Source: Neisseria sp. KEM232
Lineage (GTDB): Bacteria; Pseudomonadota; Gammaproteobacteria; Burkholderiales; Neisseriaceae
Length of the DNA: 64,000 nucleotides
Reading direction: 5' to 3'
NCBI RefSeq assembly: GCF_002237445.1
Contig: NZ_CP022527.1
Span: forward strand, 558,001 to 622,000
Shown: piece after piece, positions 24,284 to 30,304 of the stretch
How positions within the stretch are numbered: the first letter of the stretch is position 1
How the letters are laid out: each line of letters begins with the position of its first letter
Position numbers and translations under genes: made by a program
Notes under the pieces: generated by a model
The model's database searches: none
Seen by the model: the letters and a program-made list of their open reading frames with translations, nothing else
What the model was told of the DNA's origin: nothing

Positions 24284-24612
24284 CACACATCTCCGCAAAA
24301 TAAATAAACCGGCAACCCCGAAGCCAAACGGACGAAACTGTCGCCGCCGCCGCTATCGCTGCACCGCCACACACCGCTGCCGACCAGCGGCGCAAGCGCA
24401 TCCTGCACCCTCAAGCCGTCGGCATCGTCATACACCCAAATCGACACGGACACATAAGCCAAACCGCCCAAACTCACACGGCACGGCAGGCCGCCCAACA
24501 CATCCGACAAAGCCCGAATATCATCCGACCGCCTGGCCGCATCCGCCTGCCAATCCGCCAACTGCCGCATTCTCAGCGCACACGCATCGGCCATCATCTT
24601 TTCCAAGTCCAT
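24283..24612 (-). CDS. Phage protein of unknown function
   Basis: A 109-residue protein with a helical N-terminal half (KMMADACALRMRQLADWQADAARRS) and a strand-rich second half (GGLAYVSVSIWVYDD). The ATG at 24610-24612 overlaps the upstream stop (TGATG) and follows GGGAGG. No family is recognised. Confidence 0.5.
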   Translation of the reverse strand: MDLEKMMADACALRMRQLADWQADAARRSDDIRALSDVLGGLPCRVSLGGLAYVSVSIWVYDDADGLRVQDALAPLVGSGVWRCSDSGGGDSFVRLASGLPVYLFCGDV

Positions 24613-25136
24613 CACGCCGCCTCCCGGTGCATCTGCTTAGCCAACTCGGCCAGCTCAGCCGTCCGGCTCAAATCCTCCGTATCAGGCTCAATGCCGAGCT
24701 TGTGCGCCAAACCCAACTGCTCCGATACCAGCCCGTCCATTGCCGCCAAATACCCCCCGACCTCATAGCCGTACATCACCGGCAACGGCAGGCCGAACGC
24801 CCCCGCCACCTGATTGACCTGCCTCATCAGCCCGCTTATCTCACGGCACAAACCGGCCAACTGCGCCAAACCCTCGCGCTGTCCGTTGCCCAACAAACGC
24901 CCCCGCAAAGCAGCCACATCGCCGTCCCGCATCAGGCCGTCCGAACCCGCCGTCCGCGAACGCCGCGCATCGCGCTCCAAACCATTCATAACCGGCAGCA
25001 AATCCGTCTTTGCCCGCGCCAGCCTGCGACGGATGGCAAACACGCAACGCGCCGCATATTTGCTGCGGTACAGGCGCACCGGCTGCGGCGCGAACCGCCA
25101 ATCTTTTGATTTATTTTGTTCTTTATTTTCAGTCAT
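24612..25136 (-). CDS. Phage protein of unknown function
   Basis: A 174-residue basic, mostly helical protein (MTENKEQNKSKDWRFAPQPVRLYRSKYAARCVFAIRRRL...). It heads a block of overlapping early genes down to the replication endonuclease. No motif is recognised. A terminator lies immediately upstream, so this operon probably has its own promoter, or is read through from the cro side. Confidence 0.5.
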   Translation of the reverse strand: MTENKEQNKSKDWRFAPQPVRLYRSKYAARCVFAIRRRLARAKTDLLPVMNGLERDARRSRTAGSDGLMRDGDVAALRGRLLGNGQREGLAQLAGLCREISGLMRQVNQVAGAFGLPLPVMYGYEVGGYLAAMDGLVSEQLGLAHKLGIEPDTEDLSRTAELAELAKQMHREAA

Positions 25137-25166
25137 TTAAAAACCCTTTGCGTTTTTTGGGCATGC

Positions 25167-25193
25167 AAAAAACCCCGCCGTCCGCAAACGGCG
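25167..25193 (-). terminator. Rho-independent terminator after the Ogr-like gene
   Basis: On the minus strand the stem CGCCGT/ACGGCG (25176-25193) is followed by GGG and six T (25167-25172 complement). It ends the CII/Ogr transcript. Confidence 0.65.
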
Positions 25194-25211
25194 TTGATTG
25201 ACCCGTCAGAC

Positions 25212-25478
25212 TTAAAGCAGCTCGCCTTGAGATTTGGCCAGCTCGGCCAGCACCGCCGCCTCGGCGCAACCGCTGATTTCCGGCGGCGTGTTTCCGCTGT
25301 CCTGATAAAACCGGCTCGGCGGACTAATCGTCGCCGTTATCTCAAACACCCCCGTCCCGGCCCATCCGCAAATCGCATTGGTACACCGCAAATAAAACAA
25401 CCGGCTCAATGCAGTCTGCTGCTCACTTGTCCGCACCACACACGGCGCACCGCAAGTCGGGCAGGGATGGGGAGGCAT
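25212..25478 (-). CDS. Ogr/Delta-like late transcription activator
   Basis: An 88-residue zinc-finger protein with the Ogr/Delta spacing: CPTCGAPCVVRTS, then FYLRCTNAICGWAG, FEITATISPPS. P2 Ogr recruits RNA polymerase to late promoters through the alpha subunit. The ATG at 25476-25478 was preferred over an upstream start because it follows GGGAAGG and matches the family N-terminus, where the first cysteine comes within about six residues. Here it lies in the early region upstream of the replication gene rather than behind gene D as in P2. Confidence 0.75.
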   Translation of the reverse strand: MPPHPCPTCGAPCVVRTSEQQTALSRLFYLRCTNAICGWAGTGVFEITATISPPSRFYQDSGNTPPEISGCAEAAVLAELAKSQGELL

Positions 25479-25512
25479 ACGCAGCCTTCCCGCTTCGTTC
25501 ACAGCCCTGTTT

Positions 25513-25977
25513 TTAACTGTCATCCCGCACAAAATAACGCTTAGTCAGTTCAATCACCGCAGCCTGTTCGGCCACCCCGCGCCGGAACACATCCAGCAAA
25601 TCCGCCAACTCGCGCTCCGACACCTCGCCGTCGGCGGTAGATTTGCGCCACTTCTCCACCATCTCGCCCACATGGGCGATAACGGATAAAAAATGCGCGC
25701 TGATTTCTTCCTCGGCCAAAGCCGCACAGCAAACATCGTCCGGCAGGCGCACAAACACCCCGCCGCTTTCGGCCGCCACCGCCTCCGCGAAATCATTGCG
25801 GCCTGAAATGCGCTGGATAGCCAACGCCTCCTCGATAGACACCCGCTGCCCTTTGACCTGATACAGCCTGTTTTCCAAGGCCGTGCGGCTCGAAAGCCCC
25901 AGCGCGGCGGCAACAGACGCATAACCCCCGTCCACCGAATGCGCCATATCTTTAATGGCCCGTTTGATTAAATCCAT
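25513..25977 (-). CDS. CII-like phage regulatory protein
   Basis: A 154-residue protein similar to the phage CII/CP76-type regulators: MDLIKRAIKDMAHSVDGGYASVAAALGLSSRTALENRLYQVKG forms a helix-turn-helix, followed by SIEEALAIQRISGR and a helical C-terminal part. The start at 25975-25977 follows AGGGGGA. It lies at the far end of the minus-strand array started by cro and probably decides between lysis and lysogeny. Confidence 0.7.
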   Translation of the reverse strand: MDLIKRAIKDMAHSVDGGYASVAAALGLSSRTALENRLYQVKGQRVSIEEALAIQRISGRNDFAEAVAAESGGVFVRLPDDVCCAALAEEEISAHFLSVIAHVGEMVEKWRKSTADGEVSERELADLLDVFRRGVAEQAAVIELTKRYFVRDDS

Positions 25978-26079
25978 AAATCCCCCTGATATTTCTTGGT
26001 TACGCGCCGTCAAAGGCAAGGCTAAGATACACACACCTCGCCGATGACCGGCGACACGGCCGCCGGCTACGCCTCCCAC

Positions 26080-26116
26080 GCCGACTGTCCGGCAGGTCAA
26101 GCGTCTGTCCGCTTTG
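26080..26116. repeat. Junction repeat A, 37 bp
   Basis: Runs from GCCGACTGTCCGGC to GTCTGTCCGCTTTG and recurs at 26622-26658 with a single A/G change. The two copies flank one convergent gene pair as 542-bp-spaced direct repeats. Confidence 0.8.
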
Positions 26117-26170
26117 TCGTCGTTCCGTTAAAATAAAAGTTCTCACACAACTATTTAACGGAAAGCCAAT

Positions 26171-26491
26171 ATGGAAACTTTGTTATTAAAAAACATTCAA
26201 TCCGACCGTCTTCCCGAATGGGACGAAACCGTTTTAAAAATCATTGCACTTATCCAAAGCCCGTTTGGGGGCGGCGGCAACATCATGACAGCGGCCGTGC
26301 TTCATAACGGCGAACCCTACCGCGTCATCCGCTGCGAAGGTTTGCGCGAATACATGAGCCTGATTTCGGATATGGTGGAAGCCGGTTTTGAAGAACTTAT
26401 CGGAGAGGGGCAAGCCCGAAACGGCTACGACCTGATATTTCAGGCAGGCGCGGCGGGGATTGGCAATATTCCCGAAGCTCCTGAAGAATAG
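26171..26491 (+). CDS. Small prophage cassette protein, plus strand (1)
   Basis: A 106-residue protein (METLLLKNIQSDRLPEWDET...). It contains LHNGEPYRVIRCEGLREYMSLISDMVEAGF and NGYDLIF, which align in pattern with the cassette protein at 27576-27854, so the two look paralogous. The gene follows GGAAAG and a -10-like TAAAAT (26129-26134). Its 3' end overlaps the convergent minus-strand gene by 95 bp. Function unknown. Confidence 0.55.
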   Translation: METLLLKNIQSDRLPEWDETVLKIIALIQSPFGGGGNIMTAAVLHNGEPYRVIRCEGLREYMSLISDMVEAGFEELIGEGQARNGYDLIFQAGAAGIGNIPEAPEE

Positions 26492-26600
26492 TGTTAAGGC
26501 TTACCCCCTTTTTGGTCGCGGCGGCTATATATTTCGCGATATAAACAAACTCTTTCACACTGACGGAGATGACATCGCCGCCTTTTTTCATTTCTTTCAT
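26397..26600 (-). CDS. Small prophage cassette protein, minus strand (1)
   Basis: A 67-residue frame starting MKEMKKGGDVISVSVKEFVYIAKYIAAATKKGVSLNTILQELREYC. The first 36 residues lie outside the overlap with the plus-strand gene and look like a genuine helical protein; the rest is antisense to that gene. The ATG follows CGGAGCAGAAAA, a variant of the leader that precedes all minus-strand genes in this array. Confidence 0.4.
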   Translation of the reverse strand: MKEMKKGGDVISVSVKEFVYIAKYIAAATKKGVSLNTILQELREYCQSPPRLPEISGRSRFGLAPLR

Positions 26601-26621
26601 TTTTCTGCTCCGTTTGGTTAT

Positions 26622-26658
26622 GCCGACTGTCCGGCGGGTCAAGCGTCTGTCCGCTTTG
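26622..26658. repeat. Junction repeat A, second copy
   Basis: Matches 26080-26116 except for one base. Together with 26671-26676 (TACAAT) it forms the promoter side of the next plus-strand gene. Confidence 0.8.
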
Positions 26659-26709
26659 CCATTGCCCCGTTACAATGTCATTCCCATTAACCTGCAACGG
26701 AGTAAAAAA

Positions 26710-26970
26710 ATGCCGCAAAACAGCTATGAAGAAGCCATCGGTACAGCAGGGCTCGACCCGCTCATTGGTCGGGAACAGGCGCAGAATTACCGTCTGACCG
26801 CCCATCTTCTGGCCGCTCTGCTTGAAGATCGTCCCGACCTTCGAGAGGAAGCAGCATCAGCAGCGCAGCATCTGGCGCATGAGATGCCCAATGAAGCCCA
26901 AAGCCGGCGGCTGCTAACGCTTGCACGACACATTCGGGCGGCGGATTGGACAGCCATTCGGCAGGGATAA
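26710..26970 (+). CDS. Small prophage cassette protein, plus strand (2)
   Basis: An 86-residue, helix-rich protein (MPQNSYEEAIGTAGLDPLIG... LTAHLLAALLEDRPDLREEAAS). The start ATG at 26710 follows AACGGAG and a -10-like TACAAT at 26671-26676. It is read towards the minus-strand gene 26762-27097, which overlaps it for 209 bp. Function unknown. Confidence 0.55.
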   Translation: MPQNSYEEAIGTAGLDPLIGREQAQNYRLTAHLLAALLEDRPDLREEAASAAQHLAHEMPNEAQSRRLLTLARHIRAADWTAIRQG

Positions 26971-27097
26971 CCGCCAGCGCGGTGCCGACTTCTCCGGCGG
27001 GCGGAAAACCGCCCGCATTCAACCATTCGCAAGCCTGCACCCGTTGCGGGTACATCACCGACTTCTCCAAAACATCAAACGCTTCATTAACATTCAT
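26762..27097 (-). CDS. Small prophage cassette protein, minus strand (2)
   Basis: A 111-residue frame, MNVNEAFDVLEKSVMYPQRV..., started by an ATG behind AAGGAGCAGGAAG. Only the first 42 residues are free of overlap with the convergent plus-strand gene; the C-terminal part is antisense to it and may not be functional. Confidence 0.35.
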   Translation of the reverse strand: MNVNEAFDVLEKSVMYPQRVQACEWLNAGGFPPAGEVGTALAVIPAEWLSNPPPECVVQALAAAGFGLHWASHAPDAALLMLLPLEGRDDLQAERPEDGRSDGNSAPVPDQ

Positions 27098-27134
27098 CTT
27101 CCTGCTCCTTGGTTGGGGTTGATGCCGTCTGAAA
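27092..27134. repeat. Junction repeat B (cro 3'-end leader), copy 1
   Basis: A 43-bp block that recurs at 28040-28082 with one mismatch, and in shortened form at 27481-27506. On the minus strand it carries the AT-type DUS and the ribosome-binding site AAGGAGCAGGAA next to an ATG. In the 28040 copy the same bases code for the end of the Cro-like protein (INPNQGAGK). Confidence 0.85.
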
Positions 27135-27186
27135 ATTATTTTTCATTCCGCTATAATTTGTTTTCCTATTAACTGAAGGAAAACAC

Positions 27187-27426
27187 ATGGATTCGACCGT
27201 TATTTATCCCCTGCAAATCGACTCGCCGCTTGAGATTCGTTATGACACGGAGTCAAAAACACTATCCGCCTCCTGCCATCAGTTTGCGTCTGACCGCAGC
27301 AGCGTGAAGATGGAGCTTCGGTTTTCCGCGCAGGCAACACAACAAATACTTCGGGCGATTGAACATCTTCAAAGTGAATTCGGCCTAAGGTCAGAAGCAG
27401 CCGGTATGCTGCCCAATCTGCAATAG
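27187..27426 (+). CDS. Small prophage cassette protein, plus strand (3)
   Basis: A 79-residue protein, strand-rich at first (TVIYPLQIDSPLEIRYDTES) and helical later (QATQQILRAIEHLQSEFGL). A perfect -10 (TATAAT, 27152-27157) and GAAGGAAAA precede the ATG at 27187, so expression is likely. A minus-strand frame overlaps it almost completely. Function unknown. Confidence 0.55.
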   Translation: MDSTVIYPLQIDSPLEIRYDTESKTLSASCHQFASDRSSVKMELRFSAQATQQILRAIEHLQSEFGLRSEAAGMLPNLQ

Positions 27427-27484
27427 CCGTTTTCCATTTTTTCAACCGTCCGCCTTGGGCGCGCGGTTTTTCCTGTTCGGTCAT
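27200..27484 (-). CDS. Doubtful minus-strand cassette frame (3)
   Basis: The frame starts MTEQEKPRAQGGRLKKWKTA behind the shared leader AAGGAGCAGGAAA. Only about 20 residues lie outside the plus-strand gene 27187-27426; the remainder is antisense to it and has poor protein character. It may be the stub of a gene replaced by a cassette. Confidence 0.25.
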   Translation of the reverse strand: MTEQEKPRAQGGRLKKWKTAIADWAAYRLLLTLGRIHFEDVQSPEVFVVLPARKTEAPSSRCCGQTQTDGRRRIVFLTPCHNESQAASRFAGDK

Positions 27485-27506
27485 TTTCCTGCTCCTTGGT
27501 TGATGC
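27481..27506. repeat. Junction repeat B, shortened copy
   Basis: TCATTTTCCTGCTCCTTGGT followed by TGATGC matches the other junction B copies but lacks the GGGGTT segment and has an altered DUS. Confidence 0.7.
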
Positions 27507-27513
27507 AGACTGC

Positions 27514-27542
27514 TTGTATTCATTCTGCGTTTTCCCTAAGAT
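27514..27542 (+). promoter_or_regulatory. Promoter of the plus-strand cassette gene (4)
   Basis: TTGTAT at 27514-27519 and TAAGAT at 27537-27542 with a 17-bp spacer; the ATG follows 34 nt later behind TTAAGGAT. This is the best sigma-70-like promoter of the four plus-strand cassette genes. Confidence 0.55.
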
Positions 27543-27575
27543 TGAATCTCTTACCAAACAACTTAAGGATTTAAA

Positions 27576-27854
27576 ATGTCTATTGATAAATACCTGACCG
27601 AAGCCCGCCCCGATTTTGACGATGCAGTCAGCCGATTGCTTGAATCGCATCCCGAGTGCTTCGAGGCTCCCGACCGCCGGCTATGCATCCTTCACGAGGG
27701 CAAGCCCTACCGCTCCATCGCCTACGATCACGATCGCCACTATGAAATCCTCGATATCTTTTACGACATCGGCTTGCGTGATATTGCTTGGCGCGACTAT
27801 GGCAAGGCGGTCAAAGGTTACTCGCTGGCATTTGATTTGATTGCCAATACCTGA
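27576..27854 (+). CDS. Small prophage cassette protein, plus strand (4)
   Basis: A 92-residue acidic protein, MSIDKYLTEARPDFDDAVSR..., with LHEGKPYRSIAYDHDRHYEILDIFYDIGL and GYSLAFDLIA. This pattern matches the cassette protein at 26171-26491, suggesting duplication and divergence. It follows its own promoter and a clear ribosome-binding site. The 3' end overlaps the convergent minus-strand gene by 37 bp. Function unknown. Confidence 0.6.
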   Translation: MSIDKYLTEARPDFDDAVSRLLESHPECFEAPDRRLCILHEGKPYRSIAYDHDRHYEILDIFYDIGLRDIAWRDYGKAVKGYSLAFDLIANT

Positions 27855-28045
27855 TCCGGACATTCGAAGCCGCAGAATTTTATTCCTGCATATTTGAAAC
27901 CGTAGACCCTTACTTCGGACATGCGCGGCGGCTCATATTTCGGACTCATGGCCGCCGCTTTTTCACGCCCTGCGGTTTCTACCGTATGCAGCCAAATGCC
28001 CGACAAAATGTGGCAAACGGTTCTTTTGATTCTCATTTGATTCAT
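27818..28045 (-). CDS. Small prophage cassette protein, minus strand (4)
   Basis: A 75-residue basic protein, MNQMRIKRTVCHILSGIWLHTVETAGREKA, with three cysteines near the C-terminus (KFCGFEC). Its ATG overlaps the stop of the Cro-like gene (ATGA) and uses the ribosome-binding site coded in the end of cro. It is the first minus-strand gene behind cro and the best supported of the four. Confidence 0.5.
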   Translation of the reverse strand: MNQMRIKRTVCHILSGIWLHTVETAGREKAAAMSPKYEPPRMSEVRVYGFKYAGIKFCGFECPDQVLAIKSNASE

Positions 28046-28082
28046 TTTCCTGCTCCTTGGTTGGGGTTGATGCCGTCTGAAA
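28040..28082. repeat. Junction repeat B in the cro 3' end, copy 2
   Basis: A 43-bp match (one mismatch) to 27092-27134. Here it is the actual end of the cro reading frame, so this copy is probably the parent. Confidence 0.85.
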
Positions 28083-28257
28083 TTTGGCGGGCGGTAACTT
28101 GTCCTTCGGTCAGGTCTTCGATTTTGACTGCGTGGACGACGCTCAATCCGCCGCCTTCCCGCCATTTCTGCACGGCGACACTGCTCACGCCGACGGCTTT
28201 GCTTAAGCGGTTTTTGTTGCCGATGATGGAAATTGCAGTTTCGATTGCTTGGTTCAT
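28042..28257 (-). CDS. Cro/YdaS-like repressor
   Basis: A 71-residue helix-turn-helix protein: AISIIGNKNRLSKAVGVSSVAVQKWREGGGLSVVHAVKIEDL is the YdaS/Cro pattern. It is divergent from the S24 repressor gene and is the first gene on the lytic (minus-strand) side. Its C-terminus (DGINPNQGAGK) includes an AT-type DUS and the ribosome-binding site for the next gene. Its -35/-10 promoter is at 28294-28322. Confidence 0.8.
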   Translation of the reverse strand: MNQAIETAISIIGNKNRLSKAVGVSSVAVQKWREGGGLSVVHAVKIEDLTEGQVTARQISDGINPNQGAGK

Positions 28258-28293
28258 ATAACTTCTTTCAACTTTTATTTAATTCATGGCTAA

Positions 28294-28322
28294 ATAATAT
28301 AACTTGCGTTATACCTAGTCAA
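28294..28322 (-). promoter_or_regulatory. Promoter of the cro-like gene with operator
   Basis: On the minus strand TTGACT (28317-28322) and TATTAT (28294-28299) are separated by exactly 17 bp. The inverted repeat ATAAC-TTGC-GTTAT (28299-28312) lies in the spacer and is a good repressor-binding candidate. Confidence 0.75.
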
Positions 28323-28340
28323 CTATAAATTGAACTTTTT

Positions 28341-28374
28341 TTGAATTGTTGCATTCAAACTTTAGTTTTATCAT
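28341..28374 (+). promoter_or_regulatory. Operator and putative promoter of the repressor gene
   Basis: The palindrome TTGAAT-TGTTGC-ATTCAA occupies 28341-28358. TTGTTG (28346-28351) and TATCAT (28369-28374), 17 bp apart, could be the repressor promoter overlapping it. TTGAA half-sites also occur at 28330. Confidence 0.5.
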
Positions 28375-28405
28375 TGAATATAAAAGTTATTTTCTGGGAG
28401 TAAAA

Positions 28406-29062
28406 ATGGAAACTTTGGCTGAACGAATTAATACGGCTTTGCAAACTAAAGGTCTAAGCGTGAATGCTTTGGCACGGCAAGTTGGCGTGTCTTATCCGGC
28501 GATGAGGAAAATCACGAAAGGCGAAACACTAAATCCAAAGTTTTTATTTGAAATTGCTGAAGCACTAAATGTGTCGGTTGAATGGCTAAAGACAGGCGAA
28601 GGGCCGTCTGAAAACCTTTCAGACGGCCTTGCCGACGACCGCATCCGCTTCGAGCGGCTGGACGTCATCGCCTCGCTGGGCGACGGATACGTCAACAACG
28701 AAACGGCGGAAGTCGTTGATTTCGTCCATGTTGATAAGGCGTGGGCGCGCGAAAATCTCGGCGGCAACCTCTCCCGCATCCAAGTCATCACCGCGCGCGG
28801 CGATTCCATGCAGGGCACCATCGAGGACGGCGACGTACTCTTCGTCGATACCTCCGTCCGCTGGTTCGAGGGCGAGGGCGTCTACCTGCTCTCTTTCGCC
28901 GACGGCCTCAAGGCCAAACGCCTGCAAGCCTCCGTCGGCGGCGGCCTTCTGGTCATCAGCGACAACCCGCTATACCGCACCGAAACCGTCGAAGACGACA
29001 AGCTGGAAAAACTGACCATCTGCGGCCGCGTGCGCGGCGCATGGCATTTGTCCACACTGTAA
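28406..29062 (+). CDS. Prophage repressor, HTH plus S24 peptidase-like domain
   Basis: A 218-residue CI/LexA-type repressor. The HTH is at about residues 5-55 (NALARQVGVSYPAMRKITKG). The C-terminal S24 fold has Ser134 in RGDSMQG and Lys171 in LKAKRL, the catalytic dyad for self-cleavage. I see no clear Ala-Gly cleavage site in the linker. The linker (about residues 66-77) is coded by an inverted DUS pair at 28602-28629. The ATG at 28406 follows GGGAG. The stop is 12 nt from the next gene, so the repressor heads an operon expressed in the lysogen. Confidence 0.88.
   Translation: METLAERINTALQTKGLSVNALARQVGVSYPAMRKITKGETLNPKFLFEIAEALNVSVEWLKTGEGPSENLSDGLADDRIRFERLDVIASLGDGYVNNETAEVVDFVHVDKAWARENLGGNLSRIQVITARGDSMQGTIEDGDVLFVDTSVRWFEGEGVYLLSFADGLKAKRLQASVGGGLLVISDNPLYRTETVEDDKLEKLTICGRVRGAWHLSTL
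28602..28629. repeat. Inverted DUS pair inside the repressor coding sequence
   Basis: GGCCGTCTGAA at 28602-28612 and TTCAGACGGCCT at 28618-28629 give an 11-bp stem in frame, coding for PSENLSDGL between the two domains. Confidence 0.8.
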
Positions 29063-29074
29063 GGGGAGGGCGCG

Positions 29075-29953
29075 ATGTATGTTTTGACGTTTCCGCAACG
29101 CCTGTGCCTGTACAGCAATTTCTACGAAACTGCCAAAGCCTTGAACTTGCTCGACTCACCCCATCAGGTATTAAAGCTGGATTTTTCGAAAACCGAAGAA
29201 ATCACGGCGGCGGCGGCTTTGGCTTTGGTCGCCCATGTCAACCATATACAGCGCGAAAGAAAGAACAAGGGCTGCTTTGTTTTCGACTGCAAACGTTCGC
29301 CCGTTTACAAAAAGCTGTTTTTGGAATCCAAACTGCTTGGCGTCTTAAAGGCGGCACGGGATTTGACGCAGGCAGACAGTTTTTTTCATTCCGGCAACCG
29401 TTTGAATTTTGCGCAGCGGCGCAAAGCGATTTACAGGCAGCTTGATGAGTATGAATCCCGCCTGAAGGCAAAAATCGGCAGTCGCTCGGAAAAATTCTTC
29501 TCCTACCTTCGGACTTCTATCTCCGAAGTCCTGCTCAATATCCGCGAACACGCCTACCCCGACAACGCCGCCGGCGAAAATCCCTGGTGGTATATGTTTT
29601 GGCATGGCGACGACAACTACATCCATTTTCTGGTCTACGACTTGGGAGTCGGTATTGCCCGCTCCTATGTCGATCACGCCACCAAGGAGCGCGTCCGCTT
29701 TTACAAGGAAATGCAGGATGCCCATATCCTTCAGGAAGCGTGGCAGCAAGGTATGAGCCGCCGCATCGGCGAAGGGCGCGGCAACGGATTGGCGAATGTG
29801 GTACTTGGTGCGGAAGACTGGCCGGAATCCCACTTGCTGATTCTAAGCGGTACTGCCAAAGGAATATTGTCGAACGGCAAGTTTACAGCCCGCCAATCGG
29901 CATCTATAATCCAAGGAACCTTAATCGAATGGGCTTTTCGCCTACCGGAGTAA
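29075..29953 (+). CDS. STAS-like plus GHKL ATPase protein
   Basis: A 292-residue protein. Residues about 30-60 (VLKLDFSKTEEITAAAALALVAHVNHI) look like a STAS-type domain. From about 145 there is a GHKL ATPase of the RsbW/anti-sigma type: the N box SEVLLNIREHA (Glu151, Asn155, His159), the G1 box YDLGVGIA (Asp189) and the G2 box GEGRGNGLANV (232-242). There is no phospho-acceptor histidine domain. It begins 12 nt after the repressor stop behind AAGGGGAGG and is followed 3 nt later by a STAS-like gene. Partner switching between the two is inferred from the families. Likely expressed in the lysogen. Confidence 0.75.
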   Translation: MYVLTFPQRLCLYSNFYETAKALNLLDSPHQVLKLDFSKTEEITAAAALALVAHVNHIQRERKNKGCFVFDCKRSPVYKKLFLESKLLGVLKAARDLTQADSFFHSGNRLNFAQRRKAIYRQLDEYESRLKAKIGSRSEKFFSYLRTSISEVLLNIREHAYPDNAAGENPWWYMFWHGDDNYIHFLVYDLGVGIARSYVDHATKERVRFYKEMQDAHILQEAWQQGMSRRIGEGRGNGLANVVLGAEDWPESHLLILSGTAKGILSNGKFTARQSASIIQGTLIEWAFRLPE

Positions 29954-29956
29954 AAA

Positions 29957-30304
29957 ATGTCAAACAACAAATATATCGATATTCTGGAATTCTCAGACGA
30001 TCCTTGGGGACGCTCGGTTGAAGACAATCCCGACAGCAACGGCAACGATTTCCGCAAACGCTTCTTGACGGATGCTTTCCGCCAATTTGACACGGTGACG
30101 GTCGATTTTTCCAAATTGCGTGATGTGCCTGATTCCGCGTTCTTGGGCGGGTCTTTTGTTAATTTAATTAAAGAAGACGGCTTTTCATATGAAGAAGTTT
30201 TACAGAAACTGATTATTCTGCCTGCCGACGGCTTCCTTCCCGAACTTGTCCGCAGAATCATCGAATTGGCACGCGACGAACATAAACGGGTGGCTGGCGC
30301 ATAA
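29957..30304 (+). CDS. STAS-like DUF4325 protein
   Basis: A 115-residue protein. TVTVDFSKLRDVPDSAFLGG (residues 46-65) followed by VNLIKEDGF is the DUF4325 pattern, a STAS-like fold. Such proteins usually sit beside GHKL ATPases, as here, and may be their substrates or binding partners, by analogy with RsbV and RsbW. The gene starts 3 nt after the ATPase stop and its own stop overlaps the next start (TAATG). The biological output is unknown. Confidence 0.7.
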   Translation: MSNNKYIDILEFSDDPWGRSVEDNPDSNGNDFRKRFLTDAFRQFDTVTVDFSKLRDVPDSAFLGGSFVNLIKEDGFSYEEVLQKLIILPADGFLPELVRRIIELARDEHKRVAGA

